Source: Candidatus Wallbacteria bacterium (GTDB lineage Bacteria > Muiribacteriota > UBA6191 > JACPRK01). From it: DNA of 37,955 nt. The stretch covers positions 1 to 37,955 of the forward strand of contig JACQZN010000086.1 in NCBI GenBank assembly GCA_016213845.1, in the 5' to 3' direction. The translations under genes and the position numbers were made by a program. Shown in pieces: positions 24,508-34,213 of the stretch (its first letter is position 1; each line of letters opens with the position of its first letter). The notes under the pieces were generated by a model, which saw only the letters and a program-made list of their open reading frames with translations, did no database searches and was not told where the DNA came from.

Positions 24508-25467
24508 ATGCCCAGGATTCTGATCACCGGCGGCGCCGGCTTTCTCGGCTCCCACCTCTGCGAGCACTTCCTCCAGAAGGGGTTCGAAGTCGTCTGCATG
24601 GACAACCTGTTGACCGGCTCCATCGACAACATCAGCCACATCCGGGACCGGCGGTTCACCTTCATCCACCACGACGTCACCGAGTACATCTACCTCTCGG
24701 GCCCTCTGCAGTTCGTCCTCCATTTCGCCTCCCCCGCCAGCCCTAGCGACTACTACCAGTACCCGATCCAGACCCTGAAGGTCGGCTCCTTGGGCACTCA
24801 CAAGGTCCTCGGACTGGCAAAGGAAAAGGGAGCCCGCTTCCTGCTCGCGTCGACCTCCGAGGTCTACGGCGATCCCCTGGTCCATCCCCAGCCGGAGACC
24901 TACTCCGGAAACGTCGACACCCTCTGCCGCCGAGGTGTCTACGATGAGGCCAAGCGCTTCGCGGAAGCCCTCACGATGGCCTATCACCGCCACCACGGGC
25001 TCGACACGCGGATCGTCCGCATTTTCAACACCTACGGCCCCCGCATGCGGCTCGACGACGGCCGGGCCCTGCCCACTTTCATCCGGCAGGCCATCGAGGG
25101 CGAACCTCTATCCGTCTTCGGCTCGGGCGAGCAGACCCGCAGCTTCTGCTATGTTTCCGACCTGGTCGAGGGCATCTTCCGACTCCTCCACTCCGACGAA
25201 GCCTTTCCCGTCAACATCGGCAATCCCGAGGAGATGACCGTTGTCCAGGCCGCTCGCCTGGTGCGCGACCTGCTGCAGAGCCGCTCAGAAATCGTGTTCA
25301 ACGAGCTCCCCGAAAACGACCCCAAGGTCAGACGGCCCGACATCTCCAAGGCCCGGCGGATCCTGGGCTGGGAGCCTCGAATCTCCCTGGAAGAAGGCCT
25401 CCGCCTGTGCCTCCCTTACTTCCAGGAAGCCGTCCGAGCCCAGCATGTGCGGTCGGCAGGAGGTTGA
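24508..25467 (+). CDS. uxs: UDP-glucuronate decarboxylase (UDP-xylose synthase)
   Basis: This extended SDR enzyme oxidises and decarboxylates UDP-glucuronate to UDP-xylose. The 319-residue protein shows GGAGFLGSH (8-16, NAD site), TSEVYGDPLVHPQPETY (from 116) and YDEAKR (Tyr145, Lys149). Glu118 and Arg211 (GSGEQTR) match residues known to be needed for decarboxylation in UXS and ArnA enzymes. SGNVDTLCRRG replaces the usual WGNVNPIGPRG, so the active-site edge is atypical. It is the first gene of a tight run with manA and manC, pointing to precursor supply for a xylose- and mannose-containing polysaccharide. Confidence 0.9.
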   Translation: MPRILITGGAGFLGSHLCEHFLQKGFEVVCMDNLLTGSIDNISHIRDRRFTFIHHDVTEYIYLSGPLQFVLHFASPASPSDYYQYPIQTLKVGSLGTHKVLGLAKEKGARFLLASTSEVYGDPLVHPQPETYSGNVDTLCRRGVYDEAKRFAEALTMAYHRHHGLDTRIVRIFNTYGPRMRLDDGRALPTFIRQAIEGEPLSVFGSGEQTRSFCYVSDLVEGIFRLLHSDEAFPVNIGNPEEMTVVQAARLVRDLLQSRSEIVFNELPENDPKVRRPDISKARRILGWEPRISLEEGLRLCLPYFQEAVRAQHVRSAGG

Positions 25468-26526
25468 GTGGCTCCGACGGCCGGCCAGCGCCCCCCGGGG
25501 CCGATGCTGCTCAGCCCGATCCTCAAGGAGAAGGTCTGGGGCGGCGACCGGTTGCGCCGATTTCCGTCCAAGGGCGTCACGCCGGGCAGCTCCATCGGCG
25601 AATCGTGGGAAGCCAGCGGCCTGGCCGAGGACCCAAGCCGCATCGCCTCAGGCCCCTGGGAGGGCGCCTCGCTCAGGGAGCTGGTTTCCGAGCTGGGCAC
25701 GGCTCTGCTCGGCCCGCTTGCGGACAGACGGGAGTTTCCGCTCCTGCTCAAGCTGATCGACGCCCGCGAGCGGCTGTCGCTCCAGGTCCACCCTCCGCAC
25801 AGGGACGATAGACCCCAGGCCCCGCCGGGAAAGGCCGAGGCCTGGTACGTGCTGGAAGGCGGCCCGCTGGTCCTGGGGCTCGCCGCCAACACCGACGCCG
25901 GCGAGCTGGCCGCGGCTCTCCGGGAGGCCCGGGACCCGTCGCCGCTCCTCGAACACGTGGTCGCCCGGCCCGGCGACACGATCCCGGTCGCCCCAGGGAC
26001 CTTGCACAGCATCGGCCAGGGAGTCCTGGTCGCAGAGCTCCAGCAACCGGCCGACATCACCTACCGCGTCCACGACTGGGGGCGCCAGGGCCGGGAGCTG
26101 CACCTGGAGCAGGCCTTCGCCGCGCTCGATCCGCTCGCCGGCCACCGCCCGCGGCCCGGGCCGCTCGAGCTGGTGCGCGGAAACAACCTCTTCAGCTTCC
26201 TAACCGGATGCCGCCACTTCGGGATGGAGCGGGCCCGCCTGGTCGAACACCTGCCCTGGGTGCGCGCCACCGAATCGGTGGAGCTCTTGCTTTGCCTCGA
26301 GGGACGCTTCACCATCGGCCCCAGGTCGGCGGCCCAGCCTCTCGCTGCAGGACCTGGCGACACGGTGCTACTGCCGGCCGCGTGCCCGGAAGTGTGGATA
26401 GAGCCGTCGGAGCCAGTGACTCTTCTTGTCGGCTATCCCTGCCGGCTCGAACGAGAGCTCTACGATCGCATGCTGGCGTGGGGGTTTGCCGGCGAGGAGG
26501 TCGCCAGCCGGATCTTCCCGGCCTGA
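25468..26526 (+). CDS. manA: Mannose-6-phosphate isomerase, class I
   Basis: This is a zinc enzyme interconverting fructose-6-phosphate and mannose-6-phosphate. The 352-residue cupin-type protein has the family motifs KEKVWGG, SWEASG, LLLKLIDARERLSLQVHPP (with Gln106 and His108), GKAEAWYVL (Glu124) and PGTLHSIGQGVLVAELQQ (His180 and a downstream Glu). The GTG start follows the decarboxylase stop directly, with AGGAGG four bases before it; a Met at residue 13 is a possible alternative. It feeds the guanylyltransferase that follows. Confidence 0.94.
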   Translation: MAPTAGQRPPGPMLLSPILKEKVWGGDRLRRFPSKGVTPGSSIGESWEASGLAEDPSRIASGPWEGASLRELVSELGTALLGPLADRREFPLLLKLIDARERLSLQVHPPHRDDRPQAPPGKAEAWYVLEGGPLVLGLAANTDAGELAAALREARDPSPLLEHVVARPGDTIPVAPGTLHSIGQGVLVAELQQPADITYRVHDWGRQGRELHLEQAFAALDPLAGHRPRPGPLELVRGNNLFSFLTGCRHFGMERARLVEHLPWVRATESVELLLCLEGRFTIGPRSAAQPLAAGPGDTVLLPAACPEVWIEPSEPVTLLVGYPCRLERELYDRMLAWGFAGEEVASRIFPA

Positions 26527-26594
26527 AGACGCTCGCCGGACGCAAGAGCCCGCGCAGCCAAAGCAATCCGTTTTACAGCGGAAGGAGAATCGAC

Positions 26595-27668
26595 ATGTTC
26601 TACGCCGTCGTGATGGCCGGAGGCAGCGGGACCAGGTTCTGGCCGGCCAGCCGCGCCGCCTTTCCCAAGCAGCTCATCAGCCTCACCGGCCGAACCTCGC
26701 TCCTGCAGGCGACCGTGCAGCGGCTCGAGGGCGTGCTGCCCTCCGAAAACGTCTACATCGTCACCAGCGAATCGCACTCCCAGGCGCTGCGAGGCCAGGT
26801 GCCCCAGATCCCGGAGGAGAACATCCTGGTGGAGCCGGTGGGACGCAACACCGCGCCGTGCGTCGGACTGGCCGCGCTGCACATCCGCCGGCGCGAGCCC
26901 GAGGCCGCGATGATCTGCCTGCCCGCGGACCACGTCGTGAAGGACGTCGCCGCGTGGAAAGAGCTCCTCCGCGCCGCCCACCAGCAGGTGCGCGCCCGGG
27001 GCCGCGTCGTCACGTTCGGGATCCCGCCCACCCGGCCCGAGACCGGCTTCGGCTACATCCGCTTCGGCCCCCAGATCGCCACCGAGGGCACCCTGCCGGT
27101 CCACTCGGTCGAGGCCTTCACGGAGAAGCCGAACCTGGAGACGGCCAAGGCCTTCCTGCAGGCAGGCAACTGCTACTGGAACAGCGGCCTCGTGGCCTGG
27201 CGCGCCGACACCTGCCTCGATCTCACGCGCCGCCATCTGCCCACCATCATGGACGGGCTCGAGGACATCGACCGCGCCCTGGGCACTCCCAGGTACGCGC
27301 AGTCCCTGGCCCAGGTCTACCCACGCCTTCCTGGGATCTCGCTCGACTACGGGATTCTGGAGAAGACGGAGGGTATCGCCGGCATCCCGGCCTCCATGGG
27401 CTGGAGCGACGTCGGGTCGTGGTCCGCACTCCCCGAGGTGCTCCCAGCCGACGACACGGGAAACGTCGCCGTCGGAACTCACGTCGGAATCGACACCCGC
27501 GACTGTGTCACCTACGCCCCAGGGAGAATGCTGGCGACCATCGGTGTCAGCGACCTCATCGTGGTCGCCACCGGCGACGCCGTGCTGGTCTGTCACAAGG
27601 ACCGCGCCCAGGACGTCAAGCGCCTGGTCGAACGCCTCGACAAGGAGGGGCAGGGCGGCTACCTGTAG
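26595..27668 (+). CDS. manC: Mannose-1-phosphate guanylyltransferase
   Basis: This nucleotidyltransferase makes GDP-mannose from mannose-1-phosphate and GTP. The 357-residue protein has GGSGTRFWPASRAAFPKQ (9-26), LVEPVGRNTAPC, LPADHVV, FTEKP and NSGLVAWR, all typical. It is the short form without the C-terminal isomerase domain, which fits a separate manA upstream. GGAAGGAG precedes the ATG by 7 bases. No phosphomannomutase is in the window. The end of the gene faces the transglutaminase gene across a 33-base hairpin-bearing gap. Confidence 0.95.
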   Translation: MFYAVVMAGGSGTRFWPASRAAFPKQLISLTGRTSLLQATVQRLEGVLPSENVYIVTSESHSQALRGQVPQIPEENILVEPVGRNTAPCVGLAALHIRRREPEAAMICLPADHVVKDVAAWKELLRAAHQQVRARGRVVTFGIPPTRPETGFGYIRFGPQIATEGTLPVHSVEAFTEKPNLETAKAFLQAGNCYWNSGLVAWRADTCLDLTRRHLPTIMDGLEDIDRALGTPRYAQSLAQVYPRLPGISLDYGILEKTEGIAGIPASMGWSDVGSWSALPEVLPADDTGNVAVGTHVGIDTRDCVTYAPGRMLATIGVSDLIVVATGDAVLVCHKDRAQDVKRLVERLDKEGQGGYL

Positions 27669-27670
27669 GA

Positions 27671-27702
27671 GTGAGGCGCGTGGCTTGAGCCTCAAGCCTC
27701 AC
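27671..27702. terminator. Symmetrical hairpin between convergent manC and the transglutaminase gene
   Basis: GGCTTGAG (27682-27689) and CTCAAGCC (27691-27698) pair around one base. An outer pair, GTGAGGC (27671-27677) and GCCTCAC (27696-27702), also exists and competes with the inner one. It fills the whole gap between the two stop codons. There is no T-run, so termination efficiency is uncertain. It is a member of the GGCTTGAG 3'-end repeat family. Confidence 0.5.
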
Positions 27703-29855
27703 TACTCGCTACTTCTTCGCAACCACTTCTCGGCGCCGGCAAGCAACGCCTGGACCTCGGACTGCTCGTGAGGGGTCAGGGGGGCGTCGCGGAAGCGGAC
27801 GCGGTAGTAATGTCGAGTCAAACGCTCCAGCCAGTCGACGTCGCCGCCCTCGCGCGCCTGGACCTCGCGGGCGAACTCCATCGGCGTCTGGCCGGCGGCG
27901 CGCACGTAGCCCCGGTCGCGCAGCAGTTCCAGCATCCGGGTGAAGAAGCGGATGCGGCTCTCGAGTGGGGGCACCCGGCCCCAGCCCAGGCCTGCCCTCC
28001 GCGCCAAGAGCAACCCGGGCATCAGGACCACCACGAGCAGCGCCAGCCATGTCCCATCCCGCAGGAGCACGACGACTGAGGCCCTGCCCGTCGCCACGTC
28101 CTTCATCTGCTGGCGAAGGCCGTCGTAAGCCAGGTAGAGCGCTCGGCGCGCCTCCCGCATCGCCCCGGCAATTCGCCTCAAGTGCTCCACCTGGTCCAGT
28201 AGGTGGTACTCGATGACGGAGCGCTTCCAGTAGAGACGGATCGTGTCGTACATCATCAACAGGGCCGAGAGGAAACTCGTCCCCTGGTAGCTGGAGCGGC
28301 CGGCCTGCGGCGTGGGATCGAACTCGATCCACCCGTACTTGTGGAAGTAGACCTCGACCCACGAATGAGCCTCCCGGCGGCGCACCACGAAGTACTTCCC
28401 CACGTCGTTCCACTCCCCCTGCTGGTAGCCGTTCACGATGCGCGCCGGGACGCCGATCGTCCTCAACATCACCGCCATCGCCGTGGCGAAGAACTCGCAG
28501 TGGCCCGCCTTCTTGCGAAACAGGAAGTCCTCCAGCGGCCGCTTGGCGTCGACGTCGCCGAGCTCCAGAGTGTAGTTGAAGCCCGTCGCCAGGAAGCTCT
28601 CGATGGCCACGGCCTGGTCGTAGGGGTTGGTCTTGTCCCGAGTCACGAGGCGCGCCAGCTCGCGGATCTTCTCGATCCCGGGGGGCAACTGCAGCCCCTG
28701 CGAAGCGACGCGCGAGGAGTAGCGTATCGCCGACTCGCGCAGCTCCTGGCGCGTCGCACACTGCATCGCCGAGCGGACGACATAGTAGAAGCTCGAGAAG
28801 GCCGGAAACTCCACCCGCACCGAGGTGTTGTCGTCGATCGTCAGCTTGCTGAACTTGCCCGTCACGGCGATGGGCCTGGGGGCCGCGAAGATGACCGCCG
28901 TGTTCGGGTGGTTCAGGAAGAACTGCTGGATCACCTCCACCTGGCAGGGCTGCAGCTCCTGGCCCACCGAGAGGTCGTAGTTGCGATCCTGGAATCCCTG
29001 ATCGTCGGAGGTCAGCCGGCGCACCATCCCCCTGCCTCGCCGCCAGCCGGTCCCGTCGTAGATGTCGAGCGCTACGCCGCGCCAGTAGAGGCCTCGAGTA
29101 AGCGGCGGCTCCAGCCCCTTGAGGATCACGCGCATCACGATCTCGTCGCTGTTCTTCAGCTCCCCGAGTGAGCCCAGCCGGACCTCCTCGCTGAACCCGC
29201 TGACGACGGGCGCCTCCTCGCCTCGACTGAAAAAGTAACCGGCGCCATAGCGGGGGATGCCGAAGAAGAGGCCCACCGTGAGCGCGAACACGACGAGCGC
29301 CACCGTCGTCATCCGGCCCACCATCGCCCCCGCGACCATCGAGCGCCACTGGTTTTCGCCATGGATGCCCGTACGGCGGATGCCCTGCCTCACCTGCTGC
29401 AGCACCAGGACCCAGGTGCCAGCAACGATGAAACCGATCGAGGCCGCCAGGTAGGCCATGTTCGTGGTCAACGCGGCAGAGGCCACCAGGTGAGCAAAGC
29501 CGAGCGCGCTCATCAGCCGGAACCCCCACTCGCGTTCGGGCAAGAACAGCGCGATCAGCTGCAGGTAGAGCACGACCCGCCCGGCATACCGCATGTTCGA
29601 AACGGCCGACGAGAGCACCAGCAGATCGGCGGCGATCAGCCCAGCCATCAGCGCGCCGGCCAGGAGCGCCAGGGCGCGCGGAGGGTGAAACCAGCCGGCC
29701 CGGACGCCCAGCGAGCAGGCCATGCTGATCGGCACCAGAAGCCAGAAGCTCAACGGAAACTGGTCCGTCACCAGCATGGCCAGGAAACCGGAGCCCACCA
29801 TCGCGAAGACGGCCAGCCGGTACGCCGAGTCGACGTCGGACGGGACTCGAATCAT
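27702..29855 (-). CDS. Membrane transglutaminase-like protein (TgpA/DUF3488 type)
   Basis: This is a 717-residue inner-membrane protein. Residues 15-200 hold about six membrane helices (DUF3488-like). The periplasmic part (about 205-590) contains a transglutaminase core with the catalytic triad: Cys453 in KKAGHCEFFA, His497 in REAHSWVEVYF and Asp513 in WIEFDPTP. A helix at about 600-618 and a DUF4129-like cytoplasmic tail follow. This is the usual partner of DUF58 and MoxR proteins; the set is thought to act in envelope protein modification or assembly. The ATG at 29855 overlaps the stop of the DUF58 gene (TGATG) and matches the family N-terminus. Confidence 0.93.
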   Translation of the reverse strand: MIRVPSDVDSAYRLAVFAMVGSGFLAMLVTDQFPLSFWLLVPISMACSLGVRAGWFHPPRALALLAGALMAGLIAADLLVLSSAVSNMRYAGRVVLYLQLIALFLPEREWGFRLMSALGFAHLVASAALTTNMAYLAASIGFIVAGTWVLVLQQVRQGIRRTGIHGENQWRSMVAGAMVGRMTTVALVVFALTVGLFFGIPRYGAGYFFSRGEEAPVVSGFSEEVRLGSLGELKNSDEIVMRVILKGLEPPLTRGLYWRGVALDIYDGTGWRRGRGMVRRLTSDDQGFQDRNYDLSVGQELQPCQVEVIQQFFLNHPNTAVIFAAPRPIAVTGKFSKLTIDDNTSVRVEFPAFSSFYYVVRSAMQCATRQELRESAIRYSSRVASQGLQLPPGIEKIRELARLVTRDKTNPYDQAVAIESFLATGFNYTLELGDVDAKRPLEDFLFRKKAGHCEFFATAMAVMLRTIGVPARIVNGYQQGEWNDVGKYFVVRRREAHSWVEVYFHKYGWIEFDPTPQAGRSSYQGTSFLSALLMMYDTIRLYWKRSVIEYHLLDQVEHLRRIAGAMREARRALYLAYDGLRQQMKDVATGRASVVVLLRDGTWLALLVVVLMPGLLLARRAGLGWGRVPPLESRIRFFTRMLELLRDRGYVRAAGQTPMEFAREVQAREGGDVDWLERLTRHYYRVRFRDAPLTPHEQSEVQALLAGAEKWLRRSSE

Positions 29856-30940
29856 CCAGCCAGTCTCCTTTTCGGCGCAGCCTGCGGGTCGAGCAGCCAG
29901 TCCCACTCGGGCCCGACCTCCAGCAGATGGCGGCCCGCCGGGGCCCGGGTCCCGGGCGCCGCCAGGTACAAGATGTGCTCCTCCTTGCCGACCAGGTCTC
30001 GGGCCTCGCACGGTTCGTCGGAGTAGAGCGCCAGCAATCGGAGCGCCACGTCCAGGTGCCTGGGACCTCCGTCTGTGACCGTCGACTCGGTCCCGCAGCG
30101 CACCCTGAAGTGGATCTGGCGCTTGGTCAGCAGGTTGCACAAGCTGGCGGCCAGCGCCACGGCAGGCTCCAGTCGGGCCCCGAAGCCGCCCGCCAGCTCG
30201 AGCGTGACCCGGCCCGACACCTCACGTTCCAGGTCCTTGATCATGACCTCCATCAGCCGCGCCGTCGATTTCCAGTGGATCAGCCGGCTGCTGTCTCCCC
30301 AGCGATACTCCCGAACGGAGTAGAGGTTGGTTCCCTCTCCCCGGAAAGCGGTCCGGAAGTCACCGCTCCCCACGGCCTGGCTGCGGAACATGAAGTCGAG
30401 GTCACGCACGATCGGCAACACGACGATCGAGTCGGCGCCTTCGAAGACCGCCCACTTGCGGAAGAACCCGAAAGGGAAAGCCGTGTGAATCGAGGCGCGG
30501 CCGAACGTGTAGGGTCCTCTGCGCCTGAAGACCGCCTGGTAGCGCTGGCACCCGACTTCGCCCGGGGGAACGTGCAGCAGGAAGGCCTCGCCGTCGAGCG
30601 TCTCGTCGCGCACATGCAGGCAGTAGGACGGAAACCTGGTCTTGAGGTTGGAGACCTCCAGCGTCACCAGCACCGGGGCCTGCGCGTGCACACTTGCCGG
30701 CACGGTCCTCCTCATGTCGAGACCCCGGATCGACACCTCGGAGAGCACGCCCGAGATGGCCACGAATCCGAGAATCATGGCGACCAAGAAGTAGAAGAGG
30801 TTGTTGGTGAAGAAGATCGCCAGCATCCCGATGAAGAGGCAGCCCCCGAGCACGAGCGCCCCCGGCACCGTGATCGTCACCCAGCGCGGCGTCAACGCCG
30901 GCCTGAGCCGCTCCGTCCAGATAGCGCGCGAAAACAGCAT
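29852..30940 (-). CDS. DUF58 domain protein
   Basis: This 362-residue protein has two membrane helices near the N-terminus (about 24-65) and the DUF58 signature VREYRWGDSSRLIHWKSTAR (209-228) at the start of a von Willebrand A-like region. It works with MoxR-type ATPases. The ATG at 30940 is chosen because the alternative ATG at 30952 overlaps a good -10 box (TACAAT). It couples to the transglutaminase gene by a four-base overlap. It is separated from the MoxR gene by about 100 bases containing a GGCTTGAG repeat and its own promoter. Confidence 0.9.
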   Translation of the reverse strand: MLFSRAIWTERLRPALTPRWVTITVPGALVLGGCLFIGMLAIFFTNNLFYFLVAMILGFVAISGVLSEVSIRGLDMRRTVPASVHAQAPVLVTLEVSNLKTRFPSYCLHVRDETLDGEAFLLHVPPGEVGCQRYQAVFRRRGPYTFGRASIHTAFPFGFFRKWAVFEGADSIVVLPIVRDLDFMFRSQAVGSGDFRTAFRGEGTNLYSVREYRWGDSSRLIHWKSTARLMEVMIKDLEREVSGRVTLELAGGFGARLEPAVALAASLCNLLTKRQIHFRVRCGTESTVTDGGPRHLDVALRLLALYSDEPCEARDLVGKEEHILYLAAPGTRAPAGRHLLEVGPEWDWLLDPQAAPKRRLAG

Positions 30941-30950
30941 GCCTTCCCCC

Positions 30951-30979
30951 ATTGTACCGGCCCCACCGCCCCACCCCAA
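30951..30979 (-). promoter_or_regulatory. Internal promoter ahead of the DUF58 gene
   Basis: On the minus strand TTGGGG (30979-30974) and TACAAT (30956-30951) are 17 bases apart. The chosen ATG is 10 bases beyond the -10, so a leaderless transcript is expected. Confidence 0.5.
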
Positions 30980-30995
30980 CCCCGCCCCCCTGATT

Positions 30996-31042
30996 CCTCA
31001 AGCCTCACCCCTCAAGCCTCAAGCCTCACCCCTCAAGCCTCC
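30996..31042 (-). repeat. GGCTTGAG repeat array after the MoxR gene
   Basis: Four copies of GGCTTGAGG-type units lie between the MoxR stop (31045-31047) and the DUF58 promoter. On the minus strand they are in the sense direction, beginning three bases after the stop codon. Confidence 0.8.
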
Positions 31043-31044
31043 CA

Positions 31045-32091
<1,047 letters not shown>

Positions 32092-32462
32092 ACCAGTCCT
32101 TGGTATCCAGCCAGCGCGCCGCCTGGACCCGCTCCCCCTCCGGGCCGGACCGCAACTGGCCACTCCAGCGGTCGGCCTCGAAGATGAGATGCAGGATGTG
32201 CCGCTCGCCGTCGGGGTAAATGGTCTCGGTGGTGCCCAGGAGCCGTCCGACTTCTATTTCGAGCCCGGTCTCCTCGCGCACTTCCCGCGTCAGCGCTTCG
32301 ACGAGCCCCTCGCCGAACTCCACGCCGCCGCCCGGAAGCAGATGGTACTCATGCCCATCCTTGCGATGCCTCACGACAAGCACTTGCCGCCCGTCGCGGA
32401 CCAGGAGCGCCGACACTCGCGGCCGGATCGCCTTGCTGGGCATGAGTGCAGCCTACCACGGG

Positions 32463-32522
32463 GAAAATCGGGGACACACGACTCATTTCCGCAGGGAAAT
32501 GAGTCGTGTGTCCCCGATTTTC
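32463..32522. repeat. Perfect 28-bp palindrome (family A), copy 2
   Basis: Arms 32463-32490 and 32495-32522 are perfectly complementary around the loop GCAG. The outer 20 bases of each arm are the same as in the copy at 2368-2424 (one mismatch there); the inner 8 differ. It lies in the divergent gap between the Nudix and carboxyltransferase genes, just before the latter's promoter. Confidence 0.85.
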
Positions 32523-32529
32523 GCCGGCA

Positions 32530-32558
32530 TTGCGCCGGACGCCGCTCCCGGCTATAAT
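32530..32558 (+). promoter_or_regulatory. Promoter of the propionyl-CoA carboxylase operon
   Basis: TTGCGC (32530-32535) and a perfect TATAAT (32553-32558) are 17 bases apart. The start codon is 44 bases downstream. The -35 lies 7 bases after a 28-bp palindrome. Confidence 0.65.
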
Positions 32559-32602
32559 CCGGCTCCCTACCGGCCCGGGGTGGTAAAGCGCAGAGGACCG
32601 CC

Positions 32603-34147
32603 ATGGACAGGAAACTAGAGCTGCTCGAAGACAGAGACCGCCAGGCCAGGCTCGGCGGCGGGGAGGCGCGTATCCGCGAGCAGCACGGCCGCGGAAAGCT
32701 GACCGCCCGCGAACGCATCGACTTCCTCCTCGATCCCGGCAGCTTCCAGGAGACAGGCCGCCTCGTCGTTCACGACTGCCACGACTTCGGCATGGACGAG
32801 AAGCGCTTTCCCGGCGACGGCGTCGTGACGGGCCACGGCACCGTCGACGGCCGGCAGGTCTTCGTCTTCGCCCAGGACTTCACCGTCTTCGGCGGCAGCC
32901 TCTCCGGCGCCAACGCCCAGAAGATCTGCCGGCTGATGGACATGGCCCTCAAGGTCGGCGCCCCCGTCATCGGCATCAACGACTCGGGCGGCGCCCGCAT
33001 CCAGGAAGGCGTGGTCAGCCTGGGCGGTTACGCGGACATCTTCCTGCGCAACACCCTGGCGTCCGGCGTGATCCCGCAGATCAGCGCCGTGCTCGGCCCC
33101 TGCGCAGGCGGCGCGGTCTACTCGCCCGCTATCACCGACTTCATCCTGATGGTCGAGAAGACGAGCCACATGTTCGTCACCGGGCCCGAGGTCATCAAGA
33201 CCGTCACCCATGAGGAGGTCTCCTTCGAAGACCTCGGCGGTGCCCGTACGCACAACCAGAAGAGCGGCGTCGCACACTTCCTCTGCCCGGGCGAAAAGGA
33301 GTGCCTGACGGCCATCCGCCACCTCCTGTCGTATCTGCCAGCCAACAACATGGAGGACCCGCCCGCGGTCGCGCCCTCCGACCCGATCGACCGGATCGAC
33401 CCCGAGCTCAGAGAGCTGATCCCCGAAAACCCGAACAAGCCCTACGACATCAAGGAGATCATCGAGCGTGTCGCCGACCGCGACACCTTCCTGGAGGTCC
33501 AGCCGCTCTACGCCCCCAACATCGTCGTCGGCTTCGCCCGGGTCGCCGGCAAGCCTGTTGGCATCGTGGCCAACCAGCCCGCCTTTCTGGCCGGCACGCT
33601 CGACATCGCGGCCTCCATCAAGGCTGCCCGCTTCATCCGCTTCTGCGACTGCTTCAACATCCCGCTCCTGACCTTCGAGGACGTCCCCGGCTTCCTGCCC
33701 GGTACCCAGCAGGAGTGGGGCGGCATCATCAAGCACGGAGCCAAGCTGCTCTACGCCTACTGCGAGGCGACCGTCCCCAAGGTCACTGTCATCACCCGCA
33801 AGGCCTACGGCGGCGCCTACGACGTCATGTCGAGCAAGCACATCCGGGGGGACGTGAACTTCGCCTACCCCACGGCCGAGATCGCCGTCATGGGCCCCGA
33901 AGGCGCGGTCAACATCCTCTACAAGCGCGAGATCGCCGCCGCCGCCGACCCGGCCGCTTTCCGCCAGGAGAAGATCGCCGAGTTCCGCGAGAAGTTCGCC
34001 AACCCCTACGTCGCCGCCGAACGCGGTTACATCGACGAGGTCATCGATCCCGCCCAGACGCGCCCCAAGGTCGTCGCCGCCCTGGCGATGCTCCAAACCA
34101 AGCGCGACACCAACCCCCCGAAGAAACACGGCAACATCCCACTCTGA
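32603..34147 (+). CDS. pccB: Propionyl-CoA carboxylase, carboxyltransferase (beta) subunit
   Basis: This subunit transfers carboxyl from biotin to propionyl-CoA to give methylmalonyl-CoA. The 514-residue protein is normal in length for PccB/MmdA proteins, with the two crotonase-like halves. Signature stretches include GKLTARERIDFLLDPGSF, NDSGGARIQEGV, GPCAGGAVYSPA, GFLPGTQQEWGGIIKHGAK and RKAYGGAYDVM. AGAGGA precedes the ATG. The operon then supplies a biotin carboxylase, a carrier and the next enzyme, methylmalonyl-CoA mutase, which supports propionyl-CoA rather than acetyl-CoA as substrate. The reverse use as a decarboxylase cannot be ruled out from sequence. Confidence 0.93.
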   Translation: MDRKLELLEDRDRQARLGGGEARIREQHGRGKLTARERIDFLLDPGSFQETGRLVVHDCHDFGMDEKRFPGDGVVTGHGTVDGRQVFVFAQDFTVFGGSLSGANAQKICRLMDMALKVGAPVIGINDSGGARIQEGVVSLGGYADIFLRNTLASGVIPQISAVLGPCAGGAVYSPAITDFILMVEKTSHMFVTGPEVIKTVTHEEVSFEDLGGARTHNQKSGVAHFLCPGEKECLTAIRHLLSYLPANNMEDPPAVAPSDPIDRIDPELRELIPENPNKPYDIKEIIERVADRDTFLEVQPLYAPNIVVGFARVAGKPVGIVANQPAFLAGTLDIAASIKAARFIRFCDCFNIPLLTFEDVPGFLPGTQQEWGGIIKHGAKLLYAYCEATVPKVTVITRKAYGGAYDVMSSKHIRGDVNFAYPTAEIAVMGPEGAVNILYKREIAAAADPAAFRQEKIAEFREKFANPYVAAERGYIDEVIDPAQTRPKVVAALAMLQTKRDTNPPKKHGNIPL

Positions 34148-34187
34148 CGAAGGGCGCGGCCCCTGCCAATTCCCCCCTCCCCCCCCC

Positions 34188-34213
34188 GCTCATCCTGAGC
34201 CTGTCGAAGGATG
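34188..34213 (+). repeat. CCTGAGCCTGTCGA interspersed repeat, copy 3
   Basis: The core is 34194-34207; the full unit is flanked by CATCCT and AGGATG, which pair with each other. The final ATG is itself the first possible start codon of the biotin carboxylase gene. Confidence 0.7.
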
